From contig NC_069371.1 of NCBI RefSeq assembly GCF_021730395.1, positions 70,772,001 through 70,836,000 on the forward strand: a DNA stretch of 64,000 bases. Direction: 5' to 3'. The stretch comes from Mercenaria mercenaria (taxonomy: Eukaryota > Mollusca > Bivalvia > Venerida > Veneridae). Position 1 is the first letter of the stretch. Every line of letters starts with the position of its first letter. The position numbers and the translations under genes were made by a program. The notes below the pieces were generated by a model, which did no database searches, was not told where the DNA came from, and was given only the letters and a program-made list of their open reading frames with translations. Positions 23,929 to 36,072 of this stretch are shown here, one piece after another.

Positions 23929-24721
23929 TGTACTTTTAGCATATGTAAATGTTGAGTTCTGCTCAACCCGGGGTTAGAGGGCGTGAACGGTAGCACGCAT
24001 TTCCACTACCGTCCTTGAACAGGCTCAATCTAACCGAGCCTGTAATATTTCGTTTTTGTCGTGTTGAGCGACCTGTGAAGTTTCCACTTTTCTCTACTTT
24101 ATTATCACAGCAGCGTTGTTTGTGCCGTGTGGCGGCCGTACATTCAATCAGGGCTGTTATATTTTGATCTTCTCAGATCGTTCAGCACGACTTTTATGTT
24201 TTGTTATTGGTACTGTTTAGTTTCTCAACATAACCATTTCGGCCTGGGTGGTTGCAATACTCCCGCTTTCATAGCCTTGGGTATTGTATAATCACCCCTT
24301 GGATATGGTGCCTGCTTTTTAATTTTGTCTTTTGACAGTTCCTGTGATACGCAAGCTCCATAACCTCAGATCCCCTTCCTAAATTCCAATTTATTTAGTT
24401 CTGCTCATTGTTTTCTCGTTTACTTGACTTTACTGGGGACCAAACGCCGCTCTTCATAGAGTAACACGCATCAACACGTGTATCATTGAAGGTTCCATGT
24501 TCACCGCCGTTTGAATACATCTGCGGATGTCTCTTAATTGCTTTTTGTACTTTTAGCATATGTAAATGTTGAGTTCTGCTTAACCCGGGGCTAGAGGGCG
24601 TGGACGGTAGCACGCATTTCCACTACCGTCCATGAACAGGCTCAATCAAACCGAGCCTGCAACATTTTCGTTTTTGTCGTGTTGAGCGACCTGTGAAGTT
24701 TCCACTTTTCTCTATTTTATT
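23929..24721. mobile_element. Miniature element with 175-bp direct terminal repeats (TRIM-like fossil)
   Basis: Two direct repeats of about 175 bp (23929-24103 and 24546-24721), each starting TGTACTTTTAGCATATG and ending TCTCTA(C/T)TTTATT, flank an interior of about 440 bp. Inside each repeat are GACGGTAGCACGCATTTCC and CAGGCTCAATC. The two repeats differ at only a few positions, implying a fairly recent common origin. The interior carries no recognisable protein. The layout fits a terminal-repeat retrotransposon in miniature; a tandem duplication that copied one end is the alternative. A second, partial copy lies inverted at 57902-58455. Confidence 0.6.
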
Positions 24722-26180
24722 TTCATTTTACACATCCTTGGTAAGGTTGAAATTGACCTTTATTCAATATTAATTTTGTTGCAGAAGGCTCTTTAAAAAT
24801 AATGAAAAATAAATCCAATCACAATTAATCCTTACTAGTATTTCCCCAGTACGTGATCTCGCTTAAAATACATCTAGCAGAAATTGCTTTTCAGCGCAAA
24901 AAGAGATAATTAGTATATTTCTGAATTTAAGTTTACCCAGTAAGTCGAAGAAAAGTTTATTCTTTCGAAGCTCTTTTGAATCCAGTGTCACATAAAAATA
25001 TAATTCCTTTCCTCATAGTCTGCCTTCTGTGTAATGTAAATCATAGTTGTCACAAGGGCAATTATGTATAAAACAAGTGGTTTATTTCTCGAATTAAGTA
25101 AGCCAAAAACAGAACATTAGATTAATTCCAGCAGACTCTACCTTAAGTATCCGTCAGTTATTGCCCTGTCGGACACATGAAATTCCTTCTTACACGAATG
25201 GCTTAGATCTGACAAATACAATTAGCGACTGCTAAAACCGATTAAAAGGCAAAAATTCGTAAACAAAAAGTGTCTACTGAAACGGGTCCGTACCACTATA
25301 TTTGATTCTACAGATTCGGATTCGTTCCTTTAGACATTACTGTAGGGGTATCCTAGGAGTTCAGACCTTTTTACTCAGAGTTTTTACATTTTACTTAAAT
25401 CCTTATTATTTTGTAAAGGAAAAATCAAATAAGAATGAAGTCATATTTACCTCAAACTTGAATGTAAAATGATTCACTCTTCTATAGATTACTCCAAAGT
25501 ATTTATTTTCCTTCGAAACGTTGATGATCGAGGAGCATAAAATAAATAAAGGAGATTGAATTGGAGGGGCATAAAAGAAAACAAACAAACAAAAGAAAAC
25601 AAGAGAAAAAAAAACACAAAATACTGACAACGTGATGTTTGCTAATTTGACAATACATGTAGGCCCTACATCTTTTTTTACTTTCAAAAATATATATAGC
25701 AATATTTCATACTAATTTTGATGAAATTGGAAAAAAATATGTTTTGCGCAAGTTGAATAATGAAAGTTTCTCAAACCTCAACAAAACCTTTAATGAGTGT
25801 ATTTATAACATCAGCATTTAGACTTTATGATATGGAAAGGGACAAAATACTTACAAATCATATATTCATAAGCATTTATGAAAAAATCACATGTACGTTA
25901 TTCACATTTAATTCGTCAAAGTAAACTGTTAGTGAGCATATCTTGATCATATTGAACTGAAGAGCCTCGGATGAATAAAAGTTTTTTCCGACTTGGCGAA
26001 CTACTTAGAATGTTTTCTGTTCAAGTACCTTGAAAGATATTCTGTCAGGCGTTGACTATATAAACCACTTGTGGCAGTGTAAATCTGAAAATTACACGGC
26101 AGGCAGATATATGGCAGATCAAAGACTTTAAATTGTTTAAAGAGTTATTTAGTCCAGCTCATATAATCTGTCGATATAAA
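24722..26180. other. Intergenic, nothing recognised
   Basis: No gene, tandem array or inverted repeat recognised. Confidence 0.4.
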
Positions 26181-26181
26181 A

Positions 26182-26346
26182 GGGTTATTATAACAGTAGA
26201 TCGATCTGGAATGCTGTATTCGGCTCAAGTGGATTTTGCCAGAATCGGACCTCACGAGGCGCACTAGCGCCGAGTATGGTCCGACCCTGCAAAATCCACG
26301 AAAACCGAATACAAAATCCAAGATCTACCTACTGTTATAATGACCC
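26182..26346. mobile_element. Palindromic MITE, GGGTTATTATAACAGTAG ends
   Basis: Left GGGTTATTATAACAGTAG and right CTACTGTTATAATGACCC are inverted partners. Inside, TGTATTCGG/CCGAATACA, GTGGATTTTG/CAAAATCCAC and GGACC/GGTCC continue the symmetry. The diverged copy at 3369 interrupts the SCP relic. Confidence 0.8.
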
Positions 26347-26349
26347 TAT

Positions 26350-27585
26350 TATTACATACCTCTACATATTTGTTTGTTGTTTTGTTATTGAACGAAATCT
26401 TCAATGTTTATCGATATTAAAATGAACTAATTGAAGTTTTTATGTGCGTTATTTATAGAACTGTGTCAGATCATGCATATTAATGAAAGTAGTCCGGCAG
26501 ATACAATACGGACGGTACTTTACGGAATTTAAAAGGTACAATATGGAATAATTATTTTTGTATGCCTGTTTAAATTAAATTTTGAAATTCAAGCCGATTC
26601 TTTAACAGAATTTATATAGGTATATAATAAATATGCTTCCGTAGCTTACATTCTTGTAATTTAAATTTTATTGAAGTGTTTGAGCCGTATATAGGTTTAT
26701 CGGAATAGGTACATACATGCAATTTTCCGATTAATAAAATAACAAAATTGTGATTAAGGGATTTCAAAAAAAAAAAAAAAAAAAAAAACCTTCAAATTAA
26801 CAACTAGAATTTATCAAGTTGTTAAATCATTTCTATATTTATATGATGAGTAAATTCATTTCCATATGATGAAAGTAAAGTAAGACAATTATGGCGCAGA
26901 ATCTGAATAGTATTTATTGGCTGCACTGCATAGAGGCGTGCTGGTGCGCACATTATATATAATATAGGAGAATATTCATAGCTACATTTGTTTAATGCAG
27001 TAACTACGACAAATATGGGTAAGTTGTTTAGAATAATTGCTTGAATAATCGCGTTTTAATTTTCCTCTGAATTAGCGTACAATTACAGTTCTATTTTTCT
27101 AATACTGGTATCGTTTTTCAGGTGAAATTCATAAAAAAAAAAAATATGTAAGATAGATATAGATATATTTATATACACAAAGTAAATATTATCGCAAGCA
27201 CGGAGAAATGGTTGAAAGAATGCTAGGAAGGATGTCTTTAAGTTATCGTGAATTTAATTTCCTTGTAATTGATCACCAAGTAAGTAGATAAATAGAGATA
27301 GTCACACGTAAGATATTTTCAAGAATGACCTTGCTTGGTTACTTGACAAGATAAGAGGACGTTACTCTTTGACATTTAATCGGGCGTCCATTCAGTGATG
27401 TCTAAAACGAGTCTGTTGTAAAAGTAGCGTTATTTGTTTCTGTTCAGTACGGGATATTCTTATAAAATATTGTTCTTTCAGTCTCCTTAAATTTGTGTTT
27501 TCTGTCTGCATTTTACAGATAGGGAAAATAGAATATTTCTGCTCGACTTAAGGAAAGGTGGCCAAACGTTTACTTACATTCAAAA
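26350..27585. other. Intergenic, nothing recognised
   Basis: Contains a poly-A run (26767-26787). No gene recognised. Confidence 0.4.
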
Positions 27586-27589
27586 ATCA

Positions 27590-28270
27590 CAATCGCGACT
27601 CTCTGATCTGTTGATTAAGAACGGTGTAGCAGGTTACCTCCTGTCTCGCCTATATACCCAAGTCCGCAGCCACTGCATTTTATAACATAAACCATATGTT
27701 TTTCACAGTACATGATGCACTAAGTCTTGTTTAGAATACTTTCCCATTGTTGAAAGAAAATTTGCTTCCTTCGTGTATATATCTGCACAGACCGCAGTTT
27801 TATCTTTGACATGTTTGGATGCGAGGTACGGTTGGTTGTTTTTCAAAGTGCGCCTTTGTGAGAATTCTCTTCAAATTCAACGGGTGTCGTTTACTTTTAA
27901 TGAATTTAAATAGATTGAATATTTCTCTGAGTCTTTAGCCTGACTTCAAAACAGGGAGGGTATTCATTATGACTGTGAACAATTCAGGATTGTGAGAATT
28001 GAAAGTGGAGAGGTAAGGAATGATATTATCGTTTGTCCCCCACTCCTTGTTGAATCTTAGTTTGGTTTTATCAATTGACAGAGCTTGAGAAATTGCTACG
28101 TTGATAACTGTTTCAAGGTACTGCTGGTAAAGTAGAACATCCTTTAATTCACCGAGTTGTTCGTTTAACAAATCGTCTCTTGAAATTATTGTACACAATC
28201 TCCTGGCCATACAAAATGGAATATTAAGCTTTGTGTGCTTCGGGTGACACGATGTAAAAAGTAGATATTG
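27590..28270 (-). mobile_element. Penelope-like element, 3' fragment with GIY-YIG endonuclease region
   Basis: On the minus strand, near 28210-28250, the translation reads CHPKHTKLNIPFCMARRLC, and continues through NDNIIPYLSTFNSHNPELF; both are hallmarks of the linker after the reverse transcriptase in Penelope-like elements. Further on, CGLCRYIHEGSKFSFN and MVYVIKCSGCGLGYIGETG give the Cys motif and the GIY-YIG-type endonuclease start. The reverse transcriptase itself is absent upstream, so this is a 5'-truncated copy, and the surviving part is split over more than one frame. It cannot make a working protein. Confidence 0.85.
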
Positions 28271-28274
28271 ATTT

Positions 28275-29880
28275 AGCGACGTGCACCGGTCGCCGTAACG
28301 TGCGTCTATTCAACCTTTAACTTCAAGTAAAATCACAGTTTTGCAATACATTCTATTGTAAATTTCCGTTGGAAATTCCTGTATCCCGTATTGACTGTGA
28401 AAAATTTCTTATTCCCAATGTTTTCAATTTGAAGTTAAGCTCCCGTTTATTGAACAAATAGAAATTGGTTTGGCTAATGTATATCTGATACGTAGTAGGA
28501 AATACAGCTATCTGAACAGATTATAAGGCGAGAACGAAGTTGTTTCAGCACATAATTAGTTTAGAACTGTTAAGGATATGCCATCAATAATTCACAGTAT
28601 TTAGAATAATTACAAAATGAATATGTATGGAAATCATAGGTACGACACATATTTATTATCAAGATATAAGTGATTTTACCCAGTAAAATCAAATATTTCG
28701 TCCATCGATCAAACACAGAATATCACAAATCCTTTCCCGTATTATAGTAAAAGTTTAACACGTGGTCTATACAAAAAAGAAATATCATGTTGTTCTTTTC
28801 AGAAGAATAAAAAACAAGCAATCTCTTCATCGAGCAGTTTGTTCCACCGACATCCGTCTTCAGAATTAAAATTGTAGCGCAAAGATCATTTATGCATGCT
28901 TAAAACAGAGATGGTACCTAAAGGTTCAATTTGCATTTGATACAACTTTCTGTTGAAAACTTTTAACTGGAGAACCTCGATTATATAATGGTTTAACTTT
29001 CATACTTCATTTTTCATGCTGAAAGGCAATATTCAATCCGAAAAATTTGGTCCTACTTGGAAAAGTGAAGCCAGAGACAGATTACTCTTCTATGACTCTT
29101 TAGTTATCTGAACAAAGTATGAATAGATTCGAATGTGTTTCCCAAAAATATAATTCAATTCAAAATCTAGAAATAATCATTCAGACAAAAAAGTTGAGCA
29201 TTATCTTTCATTTTCCAGCAAAGTAATGCAAAGCCAATTACTTTTTATTTATTACTACAGGTATGGTATGATCATAGGAAAAAATTTTTTTTCGTAAAAA
29301 ACATCAATAGACTATAAGAATTTTACGACATCGAATCCCTCAACATTTTACAAAACTTGTGTGTCAAGAATGATCAAGGCCTCAACATGTATTGGTGAAA
29401 AACAGAACGATATAAAAATGTATATTCAATCTAATGGTCACATCAACCCATACATAAAACTGTGCAGAAAGTAGTTATTTCACCTTTTATGACAAGCACT
29501 TTGTGTTTACAAATGAACCTTATTTGCATATTGACCGGGAAGTGCGGAATCGCGTTTACCTTGTGAAATTTACCGTTACAGAAACTTCTGTTAATATAAT
29601 GCAAAAGTGCTTTAGCATTAATAAAATGGCCATACTCGTTAAAAAGAAATGACAATTACCCTTCTTTAGGTAATCCATTAAAATAACGAAGCCGGTGTCC
29701 CTGTCAAATTTCCCGTATTTACTGCAAGGTGCTTGTTAAAATATTGCTAGCGTGAGATAAGCGATATGCACTTCAGTTCTGCACTTGATTTGTTGTTGCT
29801 GTCGATGAATACGTCTTAGGTACCATCTCTACTTTAAATAAAACGTGTATCAGAAAGCTTTCATAGGTTATTTGCGAAGT
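28275..29880. other. Upstream of the receptor-like gene, nothing recognised
   Basis: No exon could be identified, although the initiating exon of the gene at 30163 should lie somewhere upstream of 30163. Confidence 0.4.
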
Positions 29881-29885
29881 TTTTC

Positions 29886-30099
29886 TTTACCCTTACCTTG
29901 CTAAATTTCTATAACGAATTTGTCCATCTTTTAGTTTGAACAGTACCATTTACTGTTAAAATAGGGTGATTACAAAAATATACTAACTGAATGGTGAACA
30001 GTGCAGATCTTGATCAGACTGCACAGATGTGTAGACTGATCATGATTTTACACTGGTCACAAGGACAGAATCAATAAAGCTCAGCATGATAAGGATAAC
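29886..30099. mobile_element. MITE with TTAACCCTTA ends, copy 3
   Basis: Left TTACCCTTACCTTGCTAAATT and right CAGCATGATAAGGATAA, with the family core GAACAGTGCAGATCTTGATC. It lies 60 nt upstream of the first visible exon of the receptor-like gene. Confidence 0.7.
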
Positions 30100-30162
30100 A
30101 AGAAGCGTTTATTTAGGATACTTTTGTAATATTAAGACGTTTTTTTGTTTCCTTTATTACAG

Positions 30163-33100
30163 GAAAGTTGCGAAGGGGCCTATTGTTTCTGCTCATTTGC
30201 ACGCTCTCTAGGACATGTTCCACCGCAAATTATTCGTCCATTTTATCAAGGTTACCAGATATGCTACAGCATTTGTGTCCAGGTGCAAAAGTGTGTCGTG
30301 AGAACCAAACAATGCAAGCGCAAGAAAGGGAATTTTGGCCCGGACAGACCAGCTGTTGTACCGGTGAGTACTGGGAAGAAATGTTTGTTAACTCAACGCG
30401 GTGTGGCTTCATGAAATTAACTTGTCTCTAGGTTGTTCAGATGGTCTTGTATGACCCATTCATTGACCGCTAGAGCTAAACCAAGTTTGAACAACTTTTC
30501 CCATGAACCACTTGTCAATCATCTCTACACTTTAACTGTAGCATCTTGGTAAAGACCACTTCCAAAAGTTTCACATGACCCTTTATGAAGCAACGTGAGC
30601 AAAAGATTGAATAAAATAATGTTTTTTTTTAAATTATTGTCATGGTTTAACTATCAGTTTTGCTTAAGTCTATGTGTTTTCCGCTGTTGCAGAATATATT
30701 GTTGTGTAATAGTATTTAAGTGATATATTATGCATAAAGTTACGTTCAAGTCAGGAGTCATTTCATGTACCGCTAGAGCTAAACCTATTCTAACAAATTC
30801 TTCCCGCTTGATACACAATCACTTAACTTGATCTGTAGCATCTTGCTAAAGACCACTTTCAACTTTGTTCAGAAAGTTTCACACGACTCCTTTATGAAGC
30901 AACACGGGCTGAAGATTGAAAAAATAATGCTTTCTAAAATCATTTTCATAGTTTAACTATAGGTTATGCTTAATTCTATGGTGTTTCGTCTGTTGCAGAA
31001 TACATTTTATGCATGAAATTACGTTCAAGTCAGGAGTCTTAATTTGTTTTCAAAACGCATTCACGGTCCATTTATCTGGAAATTCAGTGACAGATGAAAC
31101 ATTTGTTATATATCCTATTTCAATAAGCAATTATGAAGCGAACGGTTTAACACTATCCAATTTGTACGGAATCCTGTTGGGGCCATTTATAATGTCGCCG
31201 TCGCGTTTGCGGGGTCGACACACGACAACGCGAAGTGACATAGCGACATTACGAAGTGACACCCGACAATCGCAAACGACGGCGACAATCCCAAACGACA
31301 ATGTCGCGGTATCCACTTTGAAATGTCGCCTTTCAAAAGCACGATATATCGCGATGTCACTTCGCGTTGTCGAGCGTCGTATCGCATTGTCGCTATGTCA
31401 CTTCGTATTGTCGCGATATCACTTCGCGTTGTCGTGTGTCGACCCTGCAAACGCGACGGCGACATTTTCAAACGACATGCCATCAACTTGTTGGAGGTCC
31501 TGCTTTTTAATTTTACTTGAGAACTCCTCTGCTATATGTAAAAGTGGGGTCTAATTTGTTTTATTTAAAGAAGTCGATTGTCATTGGTCCAAATTTGATA
31601 ATTGTATTATTACAACGAGTACTTCCTCTAACAACTGGTTGATTCCCTTGTAAAAGTAAGTAGTACTACCCAGATCTTTATTTTTTGAAGATATCCATTT
31701 GTAATCATAACAAATATAAGCTGTAAAGGGAATACTAGTAGAACACTAGCTATGCTTATGTATTTCGTTATTAATACATTTAAAATCCCAATTATTTTGA
31801 CACCATACATATTTAACTTAGATTATCCGATTTTATAAACTGTTGATATTTTTAGAATGTTCTTGTGGATCTGATTGTAAAGAAAACGGAAATTGTTGTT
31901 TCCCAACAATGCAGTCCTACACCAGCGAAAATGAGGACTACGATCATGTGTTACAAAACAAGCGTGTCTGTCTTTACCCTACTACCCTTGATCTGCAAGA
32001 AAAACAAAAGGTGTCTTTTCAATCTTACTACATGATTTCGTCTGTTTCAAGTGACATAGAAAACAATTCAAGTTCGTCTTGTGGGGATACACCTGTGGCA
32101 TTATGGGGTAGCCTTTTCCCTGTTTACTCAGCAAAACGAAATCAGATATACAAGAACATTGCTTGTGCAACTGCAGATGGTGTCACAGATGGTCGGTCAT
32201 GGGAGGTTCTTCTTACATGCAGGGCTGACCGTGATGGCAGATCAATGCTTTTAGAGCCAAATGATTATGTTTATCGTGTAGTAAATTCTGATTTCAACTA
32301 TAAGAATTGTCACATAAGTTTCATTTTCAAAGGAAGTATGGAAGAGATAAAACACCTACAATGTCACAGAGACGTAACAGATGTTTGTCCCGATTTTGGA
32401 TTGTTTCAAATAACTGACGATATTGGGTTTTCTGAGAAAGAAATAATTGAGGGCTGCACAAGTGGGCTTGTTTCGCCATATAGAATGGAAAAAATGTATG
32501 CGAATGTTTTTTGCCATATATGTAACAAGGAGAGATTTAGAATGAATGTAACGTGCCCAGTAATATCGTCCGCTTTGGCCCTCCGCGGACCACTTACGAC
32601 AAGTTTCTCAGGAATAATTGATGCCGAGATTTTTCTCAAGAAAAGTCGCACAAACGTGGATGTGATTAAACCGAAAACTCCTATAGCCTGCAGCAAACAA
32701 AATGTAAGTGTAGAAGAGAACATTAATATGTACTGATAAAAACGAATAACTACTCTGTCAGCCAAACCGGCATTATTTCAACATGTCACTTTTGTTGCTA
32801 AGATTTATTGAAGATTTTATCATTTTTATGTCTAAATGGCTATCGTAATCCTCTATACTTCTGTTGGACGTAGGTAGATTTTTATATCAATCTAGCCAAT
32901 AAATAAGCGGACGTTACATCAAGTCCCCACACTTATTTCCCTTGAGAATTCCTTACCCAATGATTAGAATGGCGGAGTAAGTTCCTAGGTGTTTTATCCG
33001 GGTGTTATGTCAAGCACAATCTCCATCCTTACTCATGTTAGCTGGCAGGGCCGAGTTGTTAACTTAAAGTCTTAAAAACACTTGCTCCTACCGATATTGG

Positions 33101-35813
33101 TTTGAACCTCGCTTGGGGCGTTGAATATGTGAAATGAGGAAGCCATCAAATTGACCTATGGTTGGTCGGTTGTTCTACCTACTAGTAGGTTCCCATACGT
33201 GATGTAATTATGCTCTTATGAGTGCCTGGGGTCTTCATCCACCATGAAAAGCTAAAAACATCATTTTATAGTTGCTTGAAATGAAAAGAAAGATATTGAT
33301 GCATACATGTAATTGAGTTTTTTTTTTATAAAATAAGATAACGAGGTGATTTCAGAGCATTTTGAGACTGAAGACTATATACCAAATCCTGTGTTAAGCG
33401 CATGGTTTACACTAGTCCCTCAAACTGTTTACCCTTCAGGGAAATGCACTTTCCATCCGGGCCTGAAAGCCACAGAGTAGTCTGACAATAGTATACTTTG
33501 GATACAGTAATGCATTGTGCTACCAAGGGCGCGTTTGTAATTGTAGACAGTAATTTCTTCAGCAAAGAAAGAAAAGTACCACGGTCTTAAGTCGGACGTA
33601 TATTTGCTTGACCTGCTGGTCCAGTAAATACTGTTGTACAATATTGCCTTGTGAACAGATGCATTGTCATGAATTCCGGGAACACTGGGAATTTACAAAA
33701 CAATGCAACGACACAGATCTTGGAGAGTAGATTCTCTCATATCAAATATTCTTATCCATTAATAATCAGCGGCTTTGGATGGGGGAGGAAACACAAACAT
33801 TTTCAAATTCTTAAAGACTGTTGAGTCTATTTTCTTTAAGGTATTGAAAATCATTTCATTACAGAATAGTTCCAGGCTTGTTCCCCCCAAAAAAGAAACA
33901 ATAAAAAGAAAAAAAAAGAAAAAAAACAACCAAAAAACAGACGATGTGACAAACAAAATAATTGAAATGTTGACGTCACATGTTTCTAGTATGTTAGGTA
34001 CTGAATCCTTTCTTCAGCTAAGTGCTCTTTATTTTGATAAAATACCGATCAAATAATCAATAGTGTATCGACCAAAGTATTCAGTTTAGGTAATATTTTG
34101 TGTCCCGAATATGCTCCATTTAGCATTCAATTTGGTTCTTTTTATGTAAGTTAGGTAAAATATCTTATGTACAGTAGACTGTTTACTTTAAGAGTATAAA
34201 GAATATACGTGTTTTTTGAAATTCCTGGGAGAATTTAAGACTAGATTAAAACTGTTTGGTACATTTAAATTGATTGAAAGCATAGACATTGTATTCTTTT
34301 GGACTAAATGTTGTCAGTTAGTCGCATTCTCATTCAAATTAATTAATTTGCATATATCTTTATTAAAATAAGATACTTCTTATGACAGGCTAGTGTCTCA
34401 GCGTTATTTCAAAACCTATTTTGTTTCATTTGTCAACAAAACTGATTAAGAAATGATATATTTTTGATTTCTCATTCTGCAACGTCCAGATTAAAATATG
34501 ACTGTAAGTACATGTATTTTCATTTTAATGTAACTTAATACAGCTTAATAAAATGTATTAGGAATTGTGTTTAACTTTATAAGTTATTATTTATAAAATG
34601 GAAAGTAACTTAAAAGAATGAACATAGGCTTTTAGAATCACTTCTATATCACACCTTATGAACGACATCCGATCACAAGTTGATTTTGAAGCAATTGATA
34701 CCATTTTATTGTAAATGTTCTTAAGTCTTTTGCTACAGTTTAGGCTTTTTAGCAAAAAAGGTATATCAAAAAGAAGACATTACAAGGTAGTCATATATAC
34801 TTTGCTTATCTCAATCTAAATTCTAACTATATCTGTGTAATTGTGATGCTTTTGTAACAATAAACTTTCTGGATTGTTTAAGCATTCTTAAGGTTATAAC
34901 AGGGATTATTTTGTTTGTTTAAAATATTAAAATAAACGAGGGGGGGGGGGGGGGGCGTGGTGAGGGATAATAGGATGTATTATCGCCGTAGAACTATTTT
35001 AACATGATTCTTGTTTTATTTTAGAAAGAAAGTTGTCGGCCAGTCTACTGTCCATCCGGACATTTATACGACAGATCCGGGAAATGCAAATTTTCGATCC
35101 AGTTGTTGTACGACCAGTTATACGTTGTACAACAGTACCTAACGGCGGATATATATGTTAATATCACAGAGGTGTTACTGAAGAGTAACGTCAAGACTTT
35201 AAATTCGCCGTGGCCAAGTGATTGGGTGATACATCAGATTTGGGTTGACATAGCAAATGAGAAGAAGACACGTTTGATGGTCTTGCTAGGAAAGAACATA
35301 CATTCGATACGCCTACCATTTCTCTTAAAATATATCAAACAAATGGTAAAGCGAGAATGGGTTTTGGAACACAAAACAGCAACGCTTGTTCTGAAGTCCG
35401 ACTTTAATAGTACTTTCACAAAGACAATTGATTCGCCTGTTCACTTTGAAAACCGTATAGAGGAAATATCACTTCCTAGTTACATATTAGTTTTTAAAAG
35501 ACTAAAGTTACCAAACTACATGGAACAAAAAATTACGCGTCTGTACTTTTGCAACCAAGTGGAATTAACTCATTCTGAATTCATATTGAGTGATAACAGG
35601 GCGGTTGTTTTTAATATTCTTTCCAAACGATACTTATTCGATGGCGAGTTTAAGTTGATAAACAACACCGAGTTCGGGGAATTTCGCGTTAGAATATGTA
35701 TTGAAGATTCGGGTTTGAATGAGGTCAGTCAAGCAACGGTTTCTAAATTAATAAATACAAACACATTTCTAAAGATATTTTGTGTTTTGATGGGTTTTCA
35801 GTATGTTATTTAA
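30163..35813 (+). CDS. Receptor-type ectodomain with somatomedin-B-like cluster (Methuselah/secretin GPCR family), 5' end missing and lacking the seven-helix domain
   Basis: Three plus-strand exons join in frame: 30163-30363 (donor G|GTGAGT, phase 1), 31856-32703 (donor AAT|GTAAGTG, phase 0) and 35025-35813. Exon 1 begins inside a codon and encodes KLRRGLLFLLICTLS, a signal-peptide-like stretch, so an upstream exon should supply the ATG. The exon 1-2 junction makes SCCTECSCGSDCKENGNCCFP across it, a somatomedin-B-like cysteine cluster. Exon 2 carries QIYKNIACATADGV and MYANVFCHICN, the paired Tyr/Cys segments typical of a large bivalve receptor family. Exon 3 opens ESCRPVYCPSGHLYDRSGKC and ends FRVRICIEDSG followed by FLKIFCVLMGFQYVI and a stop. 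In relatives this point leads into seven membrane helices; here the stop TAA (35811-35813) is the first codon of a palindromic repeat. The product would be a secreted or loosely anchored ectodomain, or the gene is a pseudogene. Ligand unknown. Confidence 0.8.
30462..31040 (+). repeat. Two-unit direct duplication in intron 1
   Basis: Unit 1 (about 30462-30757) and unit 2 (about 30762-31040) share CCGCTAGAGCTAAACC, TGTAGCATCTTG(G/C)TAAAGACCAC, TTTATGAAGCAAC, and GTTACGTTCAAGTCAGGAGTC in the same order. Each also contains a pyrimidine tract followed by CTGTTGCAG|AATA, which looks like a splice acceptor. No conserved open frame follows either one. Confidence 0.75.
31191..31470. mobile_element. 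GC-rich palindromic element in intron 1
   Basis: ATGTCGCCGTCGCGTTTGC at the left is mirrored by GCAAACGCGACGGCGACAT at the right, and the arms continue through GGTCGACACACGACAACGCG. Between them the unit CACTTCGCGTTGTCG and its reverse complement recur several times. The CpG-rich composition contrasts sharply with the AT-rich intron. Open frames across it (up to 181 codons) are arginine-rich products of the repeat and not genes. Confidence 0.85.
33030..33250 (+). mobile_element. Worn tRNA-derived SINE in intron 2
   Basis: The head resembles a tRNA (GGCCGAGTTGTTAAC as A box, GGTTTGAACCTCG as B box), followed by CTTGGGGCGTTGAATATG, GAGGAAGCCATC, GGTCGGTTGTTCTACC and GGGGTCTTCATCCACCATG. This order of blocks is that of the mollusc V/RUDI-like SINEs. 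The 3' tail is lost. Confidence 0.7.
34940..34955. repeat. Poly-G tract (16 nt)
   Basis: An uninterrupted G run about 70 nt upstream of the exon 3 acceptor of the receptor-like gene, on its sense strand. It could fold into a G-quadruplex in DNA or pre-mRNA. Confidence 0.85.
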
Positions 35814-36072
35814 GAAATAATAAGTTACCAAGTGTGGTTTGTCGTAGAATAACTCGTGATTTGAGTTCTTAGACGTAAGAATATATCACGAAGGCCGTAT
35901 GCCTGAGTGATATATTGTTTCGCATAGGAACGAAAAAGTCGGTTCGTTCTGCGATAAATCACATTTGGGAACTTGTTATTTCGATTCTAACACGACATAC
36001 TACTATCAACAGTGTTACCTGGATCAGATGACGTCATTGCACGCGAGTGAATTATTGAAGAAGAACCCGAGA
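35811..36072. mobile_element. Palindromic repeat at the end of the receptor-like gene, copy 1
   Basis: Core palindrome: GAAATAATAAGTTACCAAG (35814) mirrored by TTGGGAACTTGTTATTTC (to about 35983), with TCGTAGAATAACTCG/GGTTCGTTCTGCGA and GAAGGCCGTATGCC inside. The shared sequence continues through TTCTAACACGACATAC and GACGTCATTGCACGCGAG. The same repeat sits at 46323-46627. Its first bases provide the stop codon of the receptor-like frame. A further inverted match (GTCGTGTTAGAATA, near 36108-36121) may extend this copy. Confidence 0.8.

Noticed and set aside
24395-24613. A 72-codon minus-strand frame in the miniature element
   Set aside because: It spans the interior and part of a terminal repeat, is not conserved as a frame in the partial copy at 57902-58455, and resembles no known protein.
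31009-31554. A 181-codon plus-strand frame and a 99-codon minus-strand frame
   Set aside because: Both run through the CpG-rich palindrome; the repeated arginine-rich peptides mirror the DNA repeat and no family resemblance exists.
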